DNA of 64,000 bases from Ursus arctos (Eukaryota > Chordata > Mammalia > Carnivora > Ursidae). The position numbers were made by a program, and so were the translations under genes. This document shows, piece after piece, positions 35,946-48,200 of the stretch (positions are counted from its first letter, which is position 1; every line of letters begins with the position of its first letter). Location of the stretch: NCBI RefSeq assembly GCF_023065955.2, contig NW_026622808.1:51038475-51102474 (forward strand), written 5' to 3'. Below the pieces are notes generated by a model, which searched no databases, was not told the origin of the DNA, and saw nothing but the letters and a program-made list of their open reading frames with translations.

Positions 35946-37685
35946 CATGTAGGATCAAGAAATTTTCTGCATCAAAATAGATATCTTGACTACACTTACA
36001 TCCAAAATATTGCCTTCTTTTTGTATAATACAGAATGCTCATTTTGCTAAAATAACGTTTCTCCTTCCCAACTTTGTCGTAATGTATGCTTGACCCAAAG
36101 GAAGTAAGGTAGACCCGAATTTGTAGATGTCTGCTCCCCCACAAGCCACTAGAAGGTAGCTTTGAAATCTGCTTACCCAGTTGTCCTAAATTGAAAATGA
36201 GGAAAGAGACTAGAGCAGTGACTCTGTAAGGTTTTTGTCCACATCCCACTTAAGCAATTAAAAACAATCAAACAAGCAAAACAAATGGCCCTGCGCTTAT
36301 CAGGGCCCACTATGATTTTCTCTGTGTTCACATATGGGACAGGGAGAGGCTTTGTAGCCCAGGATCTCAAATACTAACTTAGTCCTTGAACTCAGGTGAT
36401 AGCTTCGTTACATGGTAATTTCAGCTCATAAAAACCAGGTTTTGGTCATGCTCATTCACTTCTTACTAGGTTACAAGTCATTGTCACAACCTGCATAAGA
36501 AAGATATAGCTGTTAATTTTGGGTGTCATTTATCCAAGAGAATCAAAGAAAATATCATCCCAAGAGTGCTTTGGACTATATCCTAGAAATCATTGATGGG
36601 AAAAGCCAAGCGGCTGATATTAATTGCCCAGTTGGTACGTGGGAGAACCAGGCTTCGGACAAAGTTGTGAAAACCAGGCCAGGGGTCTCAGGACTGTACT
36701 GGAAAATCATTTAATGCTCCAGGATACAAACACTTCTTAACTAGGCCATCAAAGTTAGCAGAAGACATCTTTAAACAGAGTGGACGGAGTTGATACAGAG
36801 GGCGGGTCTATTCCAAGTAAGTAAGGTTTGGAAAAATAGGTAAAGTATGTGTCTGAGACAGTGCTGGCAATCCACCTGGCAAAGCCCAAAGTTTGTGTGT
36901 TGGGTTTAGGGATGTGTTTCAGAAGCTTGGTTTCCAAGTTACTATTGCTGAATATTTAATTTTATTCTTTGGAACAAAGATCTCCAAAGGGATGTAATTG
37001 CCTTGAGCTCAACGCACCTTCATACTCCTGAAGGCTCATAAAATGACAGTCTTCAACGGTCCCGCACGTGGCTTGGAAATAATGCTTAATCATCATCACC
37101 CCATTTTCTCTGGGAGTTTTTGTGTTGTTTTTTTGTCTTGTTTGAAAGCTTTTCCTGTTTTTTTTTTCTTCTTTTTTTTCTGGGTTTAGACCATAGCTAA
37201 GTTCACCAGAGAAATAGACTTCCTATATAATTACAAATAATCAGAAAGCAGTGTGTGTTTTACTTTCTCTTAGAATGAAGCACCACAGTCAGGTCAAGAG
37301 TGGTGTCAAATAAACAACTTTACTGTTTTGAATTTTTTAAAGGCTGAGGCTCCAGATAAAACAACTGCCTCTTGCACACAATATTCCCTGTGATCACATG
37401 TCTTGATTGATGACAAGTCAAAACACACTTTGTTTACTCAGCTTTAAAGTGAATGTGGTGGTCAGGGTTTTGTGTGGCTCTGAATGTTATTAGATAAATA
37501 AGGTCCATAAACACGGTAAAGGTAGAGGTCTCTTTTTCAAACAATGGAGTGCTTCCTTTCCATACCTTTCGGGCTCAACTTTAAAGAGGAAATTCATTAC
37601 CAGTGTTCCCACTCAAAAGGCTTGGGTTTCTTCATTTTGAGACATTTCAAAGTAGTCACTAATGTATACTCGTTCATTTTATGTG
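35946..37685. other. unannotated non-coding DNA
   Basis: 36195-36340 has a faint hAT-like outline ('gcagtgactctgtaagg') not strong enough to call. No exon is supported; the 102-codon minus frame at 35941-36249 has no domain. Confidence 0.45.
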
Positions 37686-37693
37686 GTCTAAGG

Positions 37694-37906
37694 CAGGGTT
37701 TCTCAACCTCAGAGCACTGTTGACATTTGGGGCTGGATGGTCTTTGTTGTGGAGGCGGTCCTGTGCACTGTAGGGTTTTAGCAGCCTCCGTGGCCTCCAC
37801 ACACTAGATGCCAGGAGAACCCCTTAAGCTGTGACAACCAAAACTGTCTCCAGACGTTGCCAAATGTCCTTTGAGGGGCAAAATCAACTCCATTTGCAAG
37901 CCATTG
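37694..37906 (+). mobile_element. MER20 (hAT-Charlie MITE)
   Basis: 'cagggtttctcaacctcaga', 'gcactgttgacatttggggc', 'ctagatgccaggagaac', 'aaaactgtctccagacg' and 'ttgccaaatgtcctttga' cover MER20 end to end. The 8-bp flanks 'gtctaagg' (37686-37693) and 'gtctagtg' (37907-37914) are a 6/8-matching hAT target duplication. MER20 copies are known from published work to act as endometrial enhancers in placental mammals; nothing here shows this copy does. Confidence 0.88.
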
Positions 37907-37914
37907 GTCTAGTG

Positions 37915-39926
37915 TTTTGAATAGACTAACAAGAAATCGTCAGTGCCCACAAAAATAGTATCATGTGTAATGTTAAAAAAAACTACAACAGGAATTTAAA
38001 ATTCTCCAACAATAATGGCTGTTTTAAACAAATAAAATTTAATTAAGAGATTTACAAAGGGGGGAGGTGGAATCCTTTGCTAGTATTCCCATCAGTCTGT
38101 ACTGAGGGGATTGCTCTTTTCCAAAAGTGAAATCTAGGTGTTGTGGTTTTTTTTTTTTTTTTTCCCTCTTTCTGTGCATAGTCCTATGGTATACTGAAAG
38201 AAACAATTGTCTTTAATTTTTCTGTCAGGAAATACTGCACCAACTCAATGGGAAAACACAAGTGAGGTCATTTTTTTTCTTGCAGACTCAAACATTCCCC
38301 TGAGAAATTTCAGTCATTTCCTTATGCTACTGTAGTTTATCCTTGGCCTTTCTTTAAGCATATTTTAAGAAATTCTTGCATATTCATCTTCATTGGCGCT
38401 TCTGGTGTTATAATGAGGCATTTGTTATAAACATTAGTGACCATAATCCGATTTTCATTTGAAACCTTATATCGGCAAACTTATGTAGGAAGGAGTAGCC
38501 TTGCAGACAGTGTTACTGAAGAAACAGTTAATACAATTTAAATAAAAAGGTTTATGGCTAATTTCAACTCATTTAGTGAATTGTAATTATATGATTACCT
38601 ATAGAAGCTCCATACTATGGTATTTGAAAGATCAAAGTTAGTGAAAAGTCAGCATGTAATTAGTTTCTTGCTTTGGAGCTTTAGGTAGAATTACTGCAAA
38701 GAGGCAAAACTATCATTTTATAGAGACCCTTAGGAGATTTATAATGATGGTAGACAAATATATGCATACAATATCAGTTGGTGTGCTAAAATTTAATTTT
38801 CATGAGGAAATGTGGTTGAAGATGATCACAATACATGGGGATGTTCTTATTTTAATATTGGTGGATGTTATTATTAGAGAATCATATCAAAAGATATGTC
38901 ACCAGGGAGAAAATATCATTTATAAATCACTAATGAGTAGCAAACAGTGTTTAGCTTGGAGGTATGAGGCATCGCTTCACAATGTGCATTCATGATCAAA
39001 CACAAAAGATCAAGTGCGGAGAGAATAGTAGATCTATATTTTATCTCATTCTGCTAAGGAATATTTTTCTATAGTTGGAGTTTCAGTGCCTAGATCGCTT
39101 TTCCTTCTCATCAGAAAAGATTGTGCAATTAGTAGAAAGAGATTTTTATTGTGTCTAATTTGGAACTTAGCCATTAAGATAATGCAAAATGGTACAGGTA
39201 AAGTATTGTGTAGATTTTATTTATGTCCTCAGAGTTATATACACCTGTGCAACTACTTTGTCGATGAGAACACATGAGAAAACCTCAGGCTGACAAAAGA
39301 CCTCTTGGGAGGGGGGGCTTTGTTGGGATTTCTTGCTTTTTAAATATAAGGTGAATTCGAATGGTTCTTAAGCTCTAGAGTGTAGATCTTTGAGCCTTCC
39401 ATCACCCATTTTTCAGTATATTAGAGTAAATATAAAACTATTTTCTAGGGAAAATTTTAGTCATGGTCCCAGTAAATTCAGACTGGTGAGTACCTCTGAG
39501 CAGCAGTGAAGCTGTCTGCAGGGAAATTATGAGAACTTAAGTGCCTCATACCTTACTAAGACCATACCAACCCTTTTTATCCAGCTTAATAAACTATTAA
39601 AACTTAGATCTCCAAACCTGGTGAGAAACACAAGATGAACCACCATCCAGGCCAATAATAATTTTGAACCATTTTTTTTTAATGGTGTACATGTGGTTCA
39701 TCCAATTTTTTCTGGAACACCTCATGTTTACCACTCATCATTGGAAAACTGTGACCCTAAGCCACACTCTTCTTTGGTACAATGCCATCCTACTGTATTG
39801 AAGACAGCGATAAGCTGGAGCCTTTAGAATTGCTTTGTTACACCTGCTCTGTAGCCCTTGTTATTCACATTACTAAGCATCTTCTTGATGAGGACCTTGG
39901 AGACTTTTGTTTCTTGTGTTAGCATC
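37915..39926. other. unannotated non-coding DNA
   Basis: About 2 kb with no recognised repeat apart from poly-T (38147-38163). Frames of 83 codons or less lack domains. Confidence 0.5.
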
Positions 39927-39944
39927 AAGAATAGTGTCTGTCCT

Positions 39945-40147
39945 GGGGCGCCTGGGTGGCACAGCGGTTAAGCGTCTGCCTTCGGCTCAGGGCGTGATCC
40001 CGGCGTCACGGGATCGAGCCCCACATCAGGTTCCTCCACTATGAGCCTGCTTCTTCCTCTCCCACTCCCCCTGCTTGTGTTCCCTCTCTTGCTTGGCTGT
40101 CTCTATCTCTGTAAAATAAATAAAATCTTTAAAAAAAAAAAAAAAAA
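39945..40147 (+). mobile_element. CAN-SINE, youngest (bear/panda-like) type, perfect 18-bp TSD
   Basis: Head 'ggggcgcctgggtggcacag', then 'cggttaagcgtctgccttcg', 'gggatcgagccccacatcag', 'ctatgagcctgcttcttcct', 'gcttgtgttccctctcttgc' and a pure A tail. The flanks 'aagaatagtgtctgtcct' (39927-39944; 40148-40165) are identical, marking a recent insertion. Confidence 0.98.
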
Positions 40148-40256
40148 AAGAATAGTGTCTGTCCTTAAAGAGCTGGTTTGCTTTTTTTTTATCTTATGGG
40201 CAACACCAATTTTGTAACTTTTCATGTTTGCCTATTGATCTTAAATTCCAGGAATT

Positions 40257-40376
40257 CTATTATTTTAAAATTTTTTTATTTATTTCAGTAATCCTCTACA
40301 CCCAACCCAGGGCTCAGACTCACAACCCCGAGATCAAGAGTCTCACGCTTCTCCATGTGAGCCAGTCTGGTGCCCC
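40257..40376 (-). mobile_element. short tRNA-Lys SINE (carnivore), antisense, with 14-bp TSD
   Basis: The reversed element reads 'tttatttatttcagtaatcc', 'tacacccaacccagggctca', 'gatcaagagtctcacgcttc' and 'gagccagtctggtgccc'. Compared with the other CAN-SINEs, the anticodon-arm region ('gactcttgatctc' on the element's own strand) is retained and the long CT-rich body is missing. Flanks 'aaattccaggaatt' (40243-40256; 40377-40390) are identical. Confidence 0.92.
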
Positions 40377-40390
40377 AAATTCCAGGAATT

Positions 40391-43189
40391 TTAAAGTGAA
40401 ACTTGTCATGAATGAGCTACAGAAGACTTAGTGATAAATATTTGTGGTTCAAAGGGCCTTTTTCATTTCGTTTAATAATGTTATATGTGTTGTTCCTTTT
40501 CTGATATTTTTTACTTCTTCTAACTTATTGTTCTGTACGGTGTGTCCTTGTAAGTCCTCTTAAATCTTTCAGGGAACCAAACAGATACGATAAATAAAAT
40601 ACAATTACCATAGTCTAGAGACCATCCATTCTGGTTTGTTCACATTGACTATATAAGCCAAGAAGTTCTTTGGGGAATCAAATAGGCAGATTCTCCTGTG
40701 TTCTATGGTTTATTTGTGAAATGCTTGTAATTTCTTCATGAGGCATCACACCGCCAATTCAGTTGACTATTGGCTATGATAGATTGAGTCAATAGAAACA
40801 GGAGAAAGTGACAACTGGAAATACCAAGAAAGGAAGGACTCAAAGAGCAGAGCAGGATATTCGCAGGAAAGTCATGGAAGCCTGCAGGCCTGGAGCCAAG
40901 AAGATACGATAATCCCATCGTGGAGATTTCGGAGAGGAAGCAGTGTAGAGCAGCATCTTATTTATTACCAGCTGGGTTCCCCTCTGTTGCTTCAGAGAAT
41001 CAGTAAGCATCCTGAATGAATCATAAGAAAATCACAAAGAATCCTTAAATAAATTCCCTCTTGCTAGTCACTCTGGAGGATGCTAAATAGAGTTGCCCGT
41101 GTGTGAAGCTTCCTGATCGGGACTCAACACCTGCAGTATGACTCTTGATCTGGGTTCACACTCACAACCCCCATTTCTTTGCTTGGCCCCCAGCACCTTA
41201 TTAGATTTGATCAGTCTCCCTCAAATAGCAGTTACTTTTGTTCTACTTCGGTTAAAAGCACTCCGGAGTCTGGCTGGCTATCTCTTTGGGTTTCCCACAA
41301 GGACCTCCTGTTGAAATGAATTCCATATACTCTGTATTTTAAGTCAGAAAGCATTCCAAATACTTTGCTAAAGTCAGTGAAAACCATTTTATAATGCCTC
41401 AGTTTTCCAATTTGAAGAAGACAAAAATGCTTTGCAACAATAGACTGACCCAAATACAATGGGAAGGGCTAGATAGGAGCTCAGATATCCTTGTAAAAGA
41501 ATGCGAAGTTCTTTATTGGACCTGTTTGGCAAAAAGGCAGGTGATGGGTGAGAAAGTGTTCTGACTGAATTTTTCGTACTTAGAGCCAAGACATGTAGTA
41601 TGTATAGCAAAGCAAAGAATATTTTTAGGGTAAACCACTTTTGATGTAAGCATTTTAAAATTTACCAACTGTTGTAAAACTAATGTATGCTGTTAGAGGT
41701 CAGAATAGAAGTTCCCTTGGAGTGCGGGATAGTGGCTGGAGTTGAAAGAGGGGCTTCTGGGGTTCTGAGAGTGTTCGATTTCTTAATCTGGATGCTCATT
41801 GTTGTGTGCATTAAGTTTGTGAAACATTCCAACTAGATCCGAAATCAGATCTCTTGCAACTTGTTTATGATTTCTCACTTCCCCTTTGAAATCAAAATCA
41901 CACGTGACTTCCACCATCGGTTTAATCCAAACAAACATATATTTGTGGAACAAAATTAGGGAACATGGTGCACCCCGTAGTCTGATCTATCAGTTGCCTC
42001 AAAGTCTGCGAAAATCCCTTTCTGGAATGAAAAGCATTCTCCTTCTTTGTCTCCTTTGTATCCCCTCTTCCTCCTGCTTTCCCCCCCATCATGAAAACCT
42101 CAGGCTCTGTATCCCAAAGTGAGTTTTATCGGAAACTCCACATTTAAGGATTGTGGCATGTGGAACCCTAAAATAGACAGCTTTGTGACCTTTTTCAAAA
42201 TCCTCCCATTCCATATATCCTTCCCAGATACACAGTCCATTCTTTCTGTTGAAGGGAACAGTGTAAAGAAGGCACCGCCAGCAAAAGGCTTTGGAGCCCA
42301 GCGGGGTCCTGGTAGATGCATGCATATACATAGGATCAGGGGCGAACCGGATGGACCGTCTCTCTCAGTGAGTGAAAGTCTTAAACCGAGATTAACCTTG
42401 AAGCTCAAATTAGATAAAAACAAATAGAAATTTCTCCACAGGAATAAGAGCTTAATATAAAGCAAAAGTATTTCGTAGCCCACAGAACTTTAATTAAGAT
42501 GAAAGGGTTTCCGAGTATCTGCTTCCTTGACAATCTTATGTTTAAAGATGTGTGTTGAGCTCAGCATGAAGGAACTAGTCTATGCAGCTCATTATTCACT
42601 TCTACAAGGGCCTACTTTGGGAGCTCTTTGTAAAGCTCTGGCGTTCACCTCCAATTTTCTCCCCAAGCATGCCATCCTCTAGGCCTTTGTTACATTCTCA
42701 GGGAATCCGTCGACCTCCTTATTGCAACGGGGGGGACACCCCCTCCAGTTATGAGAAGATACGGAGAGTGGAGATGCCCGCCTGCCCCAGTGGCTGCAGC
42801 CTTGCTTTGGAGAGCACGTGGGGGTGGTGCATGGTACCATTTCTCACATGGAATTCATCAAGAAAAGTCGTTGTTCCTGTTGTTCCTAATAGAGAAAATC
42901 TAGTAGGCAACACTTTACACACAAAGAATAAAACAGAGATACACAAACACACCCAAAGACTAGAAATCCTTCACTGAAGTTGTTAAAAGATTGACTGGAA
43001 TTTTTTTCTATTTGTCTTAGTGATACAGTGCTGATGCATTAGATAAGCACCCTCCTATCTTCTTTTGTGCTTTTAAACCCTACTGGTTATCAGTATTTAT
43101 CATGGAACTCTGTAAATAACAGATGCTCAAGGCATATCTTGGGAGCATCCAGAAGGCAGTTAAATGTGTGGACATTGCCATCCTCCCAG
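40391..43189. other. unannotated non-coding DNA
   Basis: 2.8 kb without a recognised repeat or exon. Overlapping frames at 42089-42483 and 42582-42977 (up to 131 codons) occur in several registers and strands, with no domain. Confidence 0.45.
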
Positions 43190-43390
43190 ATGTGCACAGA
43201 GTTGGCACAATGTACTCATAGTGTGAGGATGTACGAGTTAAGAGCCTTGCTTCAATCCTAATTTCTAATCTGTAAAAATGAAAATTGTAGTAGCACTTCA
43301 GAGTGGGAGGATTTAAGCAGATAATCCCTATAAAATTCATATATGCCAGACTCCTAATAAGCATTTAAATAAATGCTAGCTATTTGTTTG
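43190..43390 (+). mobile_element. MIR SINE, sense
   Basis: 'aatctgtaaaaatgaaaatt', 'ggaggatttaagcagataat' and 'ctcctaataagcatttaaat' are MIR core and 3' end. Confidence 0.65.
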
Positions 43391-43439
43391 TATCATTAAA
43401 GAAAATGGATGTCCAGAATACATATGTATGTGAAATATT

Positions 43440-43630
43440 TCCTGACGGTTTAACTTCACCCCTCCGAGGTGGGATCTTGGGTAATTATTTAATGTCACAA
43501 AGTCTTGGCTTCCATCATCTATAAAATAAACCTTGGGAGGCTTTTTGTTTAATTTAAAGATCCAGAGAGAAAGTATAGGGCAGGTTCAATGCCTGGCAGT
43601 AATAAGAATGTGCGATATTAGTGATTATTC
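43440..43630 (+). mobile_element. MIR SINE, sense
   Basis: 'cttgggtaattatttaatgt', 'catctataaaataaaccttg' and 'caatgcctggcagtaataag' follow MIR. It is a second, independent copy next to the previous one. Confidence 0.7.
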
Positions 43631-44793
43631 TCTAAAGGCTGTTTTGCATATTTCAGAGAAGTGCTGCCCTTGGGAATCCAGGATGTGGTGATGTCTTTGT
43701 ACTGTTATTTCATAGATCCAGTTGAAGTTGATCTCAAAATGTATGGAATGGACTCTATGCAGAGTAAAAGATCAAAACCTATAGTACTTGCCAACTGATC
43801 TTTTGTGATTTAAAAAAATATGAAAAGTCTATAACCAGACAAAACAAGTTTGGAAAATAATACATACCAGCCCCCTCCTGTCCCAACCAGCTCTCAGTAC
43901 TTCAGGGATTCACAGTGCTTTAAAAAAAAAAAAAAAGGCAAAAATAATTCACAGTAAAGAAACCCATAGAACCATATTTCATCTGTGTTTTCCAGTTTTA
44001 TTTAACCAGGAACCCATTTTTCCTATAATACCCATTACTGATAGAGACTTATTGAAACATATTCAAGCATGTGAGTATAATCAGAAATAAAATGCTCTAA
44101 TGCATTTGAGTCAGATTATTGTTTCTGATCCTGAAGGAGTGGCAATTTCCAACAATTTTTTGTGAATTGATATCTTGCCGAAGTATTACCCAAAGCAGTG
44201 ATTGCATAAAGTTAAATGACAGAAAATAAGTTGACATCCAAACATGTCTTGCTCACACCAGCAAGGAAAAAACCTAAATAGTCATCAACCTAGCAGAACC
44301 CCAGGACGGCAGATTGGTCCAAGCCACAGGGCCCTCCTCCTAGAACAGAGTGGCAAACTCAGACATCTGGAGTAGCCAGGTGACCTAAAGATTCGAGCGT
44401 GCTGGACAGTTCCATAGCAAACAACATTAGAACAATCTCTTTCTGTAAAAAACTTTTTTCTCCCCAGTGCCTAAAGCACCAAGTCCTCTGTTTCTGCACT
44501 TTCGATCAAGAGATTTCTCTATCTTAGGAAATACTGCTCAATTGCAGTAGTAAATTGCAACAGACACTTTCCCACAATGTCAGTAAGACAAAAAGGCGGG
44601 GGGGCACAAACTATAGAAAGCTAGAGACACCTACTTTCTCCAAATGGAAGAACAGCCACTCAAAGCCAGCCAATTGATGGCCAGGAGTGTGGGCTCAGTG
44701 TTGCCACATTTTTGGGTTTGAAAAGGGAACTTGAAATTGTGCATTTTCATCTGAAATCTTCTGGTTTTTACTTATTTGCTGAAATTACTAAAT
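43631..44793. other. unannotated non-coding DNA
   Basis: Nothing I can classify. 43921-43935 is a poly-A tract. 44600-44760 looks repetitive but I cannot name it. Confidence 0.4.
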
Positions 44794-44855
44794 ATACACA
44801 CATACATATACCCGTGTGTGTGTGTGCACACATATACACAGTTACACACACACAT
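44794..44855. repeat. (CA)n/(TG)n inverted microsatellite
   Basis: A CA-rich block, then (GT)n at 44814-44826, then CA again at 44827-44853. The GT block can pair with the CA blocks on the same strand. Confidence 0.85.
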
Positions 44856-45109
44856 TTGTGGACACAGGTGACTAGTTTATGATCACTTCTTAGGAACATG
44901 GGATTGTAGGAAAATGTTCTAATGGAATTGCAAGGCACCAGGTACACTGAAGAAACACCATCATTAGGAATCCGCATAGAGTGTAATCATTTGGGTGTCC
45001 TCAAATCCAAAGTAGAGTATGTGTAGCCTTTTCATCACAGGTTCATATTCAAGCAGGAAGGAACTGTGGGTCTGACCTGTGCCTGGAAGTATGATGCTCT
45101 TGAGAGAAA

Positions 45110-45480
45110 CTAGTTTATTCCTATTCCAATAATATTTATTAAGTGCCTACTGTGTGCTAGGCCCCGTTATAGAATCTGGGCAAGCATCAGGGTACAAAAC
45201 AAACCGATCCCTTCTCTCACAGAGCTCAGGCTCTAGTGGTGGAGAGTGAGAAGGGAGCTCTGTTGCCTCATTTGTAAGAACCATAGTAACTATCTCAGGG
45301 AGGTGGGTGGGAAGACAGGAAATATACCAATATATATGGTCACGGTGATATGTACTTGAAGGAAAAATAGGGGATAGAAAGTGACAGAGCCTGGAGACAT
45401 GGTAGAATAGAGAGTGATCAAGTCTCTTGTGGGAAGAAAAATAGGACAATCGAGCCCCAGAAAATAGAGCAGTACCAGCT
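45110..45480 (-). mobile_element. L2-type LINE 3' region, antisense
   Basis: 'aatatttattaagtgcctac', 'tgtgtgctaggccccgttat', 'agctcaggctctagtggtgg' and 'ccaatatatatggtcacggt' follow the reversed L2-type end. Confidence 0.6.
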
Positions 45481-45489
45481 CAGCTGGGG

Positions 45490-45710
45490 ACCTAAGATAT
45501 ACCAACATGTATTATGTGCCAAGCACAATGCTATGGGCTTTATACATAAATAAACTCAATTTCTCTGCACAGCCACCATGGAATCAGACACTCTGATTCT
45601 CCTCTTTAAATAGACGGGAAACAGAGGCTCAGGGACTGAGTCCCTGACTCTCTATCACATCACTCAAGCAGCCTGGACCCAGCCTTTGGTTCTGACTGTC
45701 ACCCAGTTTT
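45490..45710 (-). mobile_element. MIR SINE, antisense
   Basis: 'tattatgtgccaagcacaat', 'gctatgggctttatacataa', 'agacgggaaacagaggctca' and 'gcctggacccagcctttgg' read as reversed MIR. Confidence 0.75.
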
Positions 45711-46079
45711 CCATTTGCTTCCTGAGGCATGTTGGAGTTGATGGGAGCTTGCATTAGACAAGGAAGAGGTATACCAGAAAACCCCATTATCTGACTACTT
45801 CATCGCATCCCGAACCAACATATACACACAGAAGAAAAATGAGAAAATGCATTTGGGGTTTGGAAGGAAATGTAACATCAGAGTTCCAAAATACAAAGGA
45901 AGAATAGAAGCATCTAGCCATTTCCATTATATTCTATTTTGGACTTGATTTTTCTCCCAAGTGTTTCCATACCCATTAAAATCCTAATCCAATTCCTTCT
46001 GTTGTTAATGAGGGAATAAAGGAATTTGAACTTATCAACAAGTAAGCTATAAAAATAATTGATGGCAGGGCGTAATAAT
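45711..46079. other. unannotated non-coding DNA
   Basis: Nothing recognised. Confidence 0.45.
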
Positions 46080-46220
46080 TCAGAGCACATGGCACTTTGT
46101 GTTAGATTCTAACTCTGGTTACCTCGCTCCTCATTTCTAGTGTCTGCACCTTTTTGGTATGCCCGTCTCTCAGCATCGAACCTGCCTCCTAGCATCTACT
46201 CTATAAATGTTAAACTGAGC
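46080..46220 (+). mobile_element. probable MIR fragment, sense
   Basis: 'cagagcacatggcactttg', 'tctaactctggttacctc' and 'ctataaatgttaaactg' follow a MIR outline, with much divergence. Confidence 0.45.
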
Positions 46221-47189
46221 AGTTGAACCTGTGTCCTATTTATTTGTTTGTCGGTTCATTTGCATGAGTTTTCAAAATTCTTAGATATCCTCAGTCCACA
46301 GTCACTCTATAAGTGTGAGTTGGTGTTATTTATAACACCCAGCCTGTGGAATGGTGTTGCAATCAAAAGAATTTTCCTGCAGAGCAGAGAGCAGAATGAA
46401 CTTTTTATTCACTTTGTGCATAAAGCCAAAATTAACATCTTTTTGCTTTTGCATTCGGTGTGGAATATTTAATTCCGCCCTGAGTTGGGGAGTTTTTAGG
46501 ATTTTTAAAAATCATTTGTTGAACTAAGGGCTTCACTGCTCCTGTGAAGTCCATCATTTCCTGGTATTAGATACAGCTTTTCATTTAATTAATTTTAATA
46601 CAGTAATTTATTTTTATATTTTCCTCTAATCTTGTCAACCCAATGTGGATTTTGCTTTTAATAAAGTACAGGGTAAGCTACTTAAAGTGGACTAATTGGG
46701 CAAAGCCTGACTTGTCCATCTGATCAGAATGGACATTTGGAAGAAGGTGGGGTCAGGGGGAGGACAGACAGCAAAAGAAAACCCGTGCTCAGAATCCACG
46801 GGGCAGAGGTAGCAAAGTGAATAGAACTTGCCAAGCACACAGAGGGTGCGGTTGAAACCTGCATAGGACTCCAAGAGAGAGAGAGTTCAGAACATTGATT
46901 TCCTTTATGACTTAAGCAACAGCTCTAGCTATTGTGAGAAAGAGAAAAAAATACGCAGAGTTTTTGAAAGTGAATTATAATTCATCGTGCCGTCCTATCC
47001 ACAATTCTTCTACAGCTCTGTCCCTCAGCAAGACTGCTCAAATGTGCAAGTAGGTGCAAGTGTGTGCACACACTTGTATCTGGGTTCTTGGCTCTAGACC
47101 TTTATTCTTTTTCCTCTTGGCAAACTACAGACCTGTTTTTAAGGAGTCCCGCCTTCTATTTCAGTTTCGTGTTTATCTTGACTGTATAG
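46221..47189. other. unannotated non-coding DNA
   Basis: Nothing recognised; frames are 74 codons or less. Confidence 0.45.
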
Positions 47190-47300
47190 TTGTGAGCCAA
47201 GTGTGTGCTAGGCATGGAGGTTTAAAGAATGAAATGTAGAGCTCTCCCTACAGGAGGTAACACTTGACTGAAGTCAAAACCCTGAAGAAATTCTCTAACC
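47190..47300 (-). mobile_element. possible L2-type 3' fragment, antisense
   Basis: 'agtgtgtgctaggcatggag' and 'gtaacacttgactgaagtc' resemble the other reversed L2-type ends, weakly. Confidence 0.4.
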
Positions 47301-47394
47301 TTGGTTGAGCTGGGCACAGACGAGTCCCTCTGGAAGCCATAAAGTTTTTCCTCCAAATTGATTCTATGCTCATTGAGTCTAGAGGGACGTGTGG

Positions 47395-47615
47395 TCAAGG
47401 GCATCCATTTCAGAGCTAGGCTGCTTGGGTTTGAAACCTAAATCCATCATTGACTTGTTATATGATCTTGAGATCCCATAGTTTTCCCACCTCTAAAATG
47501 GGGATGCAGTAGTGTCAACCATATAAGGTTCTTCGAGCGTTCTATCAGTTCATATATAAGAAGTTTGGAGTCACTGGCAGATGATGAGCACTAGGTAAGT
47601 GGTAGCAAATACTTC
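47395..47615 (+). mobile_element. MIR SINE, sense
   Basis: 'gagctaggctgcttgggttt', 'cttgttatatgatcttgaga', 'ctaaaatggggatgcagtag' and 'gatgatgagcactaggtaag' span a near-complete MIR. Confidence 0.8.
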
Positions 47616-47634
47616 CTGTTTGTCAGGCTCTTCT

Positions 47635-48200
47635 GTCTCTGTAAGTGACACAGAACCAATTCCAACTGGCATAAGCAATAGGGGTTCGTTGACTCAATGA
47701 GCTTAAAATCACCAAAACACAACTGGATCCAGGTGTGTGGATTATTTCTTCAGATCTCTCTCTCTCCCTCCCTCTCTCTCTCTCTTTGTCTCTCTCTCTC
47801 TCTCTCCTTCCCTCTCTCTCTCACCTTTCTCTGTGTTGGCTTCTCAGGCAAGTTCTCTCCTTGTGCCTCCCAATGCCCCCCAAATAATTATAAGCTTCCT
47901 GCATTAACTCCAGTGGAAAAGAGAGATTTTCCTTTCCTCTAGCCCTGACAAAACCTTCAGGACTGTCTTTTATGGGATGGGCTTGAGTCCCATGACCACC
48001 CCGGGGATCTTCACTCTGGGGATTATGGTACTCAAACCACACCTGCACCACACATCATTGTCATCTGCATAAGCAAGGAGGTGAAGGTTCCTTGGGCTGG
48101 GGGGTGTGGAGAAGGGAGGGGATTCCCTAAATTGGGGTCAGTTATCAAATGAAGAAGGACAGAATGCTGGGCTGGTGAACCATAACTATCTACCACACAT
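47635..48200 (+). mobile_element. ancient mammalian interspersed repeat, class unresolved
   Basis: 'ccaactggcataagcaatag', 'aactggatccaggtgtgtgg', 'ctctgtgttggcttctcagg', 'aactccagtggaaaagagag' and, at the far end, 'gaatgctgggctggtga' are successive landmarks of a known old repeat. A CT-rich expansion lies inside at 47753-47822. The two frames of about 80 codons here are repeat translations. Confidence 0.5.
47753..47822. repeat. (CT)n-rich low-complexity tract
   Basis: 70 bp of CT/CCT units embedded in the older repeat. Confidence 0.9.

Noticed and set aside
36195..36340. hAT-like outline ('gcagtgactctgtaagg')
   Set aside because: Too diverged, with no second terminal repeat or target duplication visible.
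39945..40011. tRNA-like sequence at SINE heads (also at the other CAN-SINEs)
   Set aside because: These are tRNA-Lys-derived SINE heads without an intact cloverleaf, not tRNA genes.
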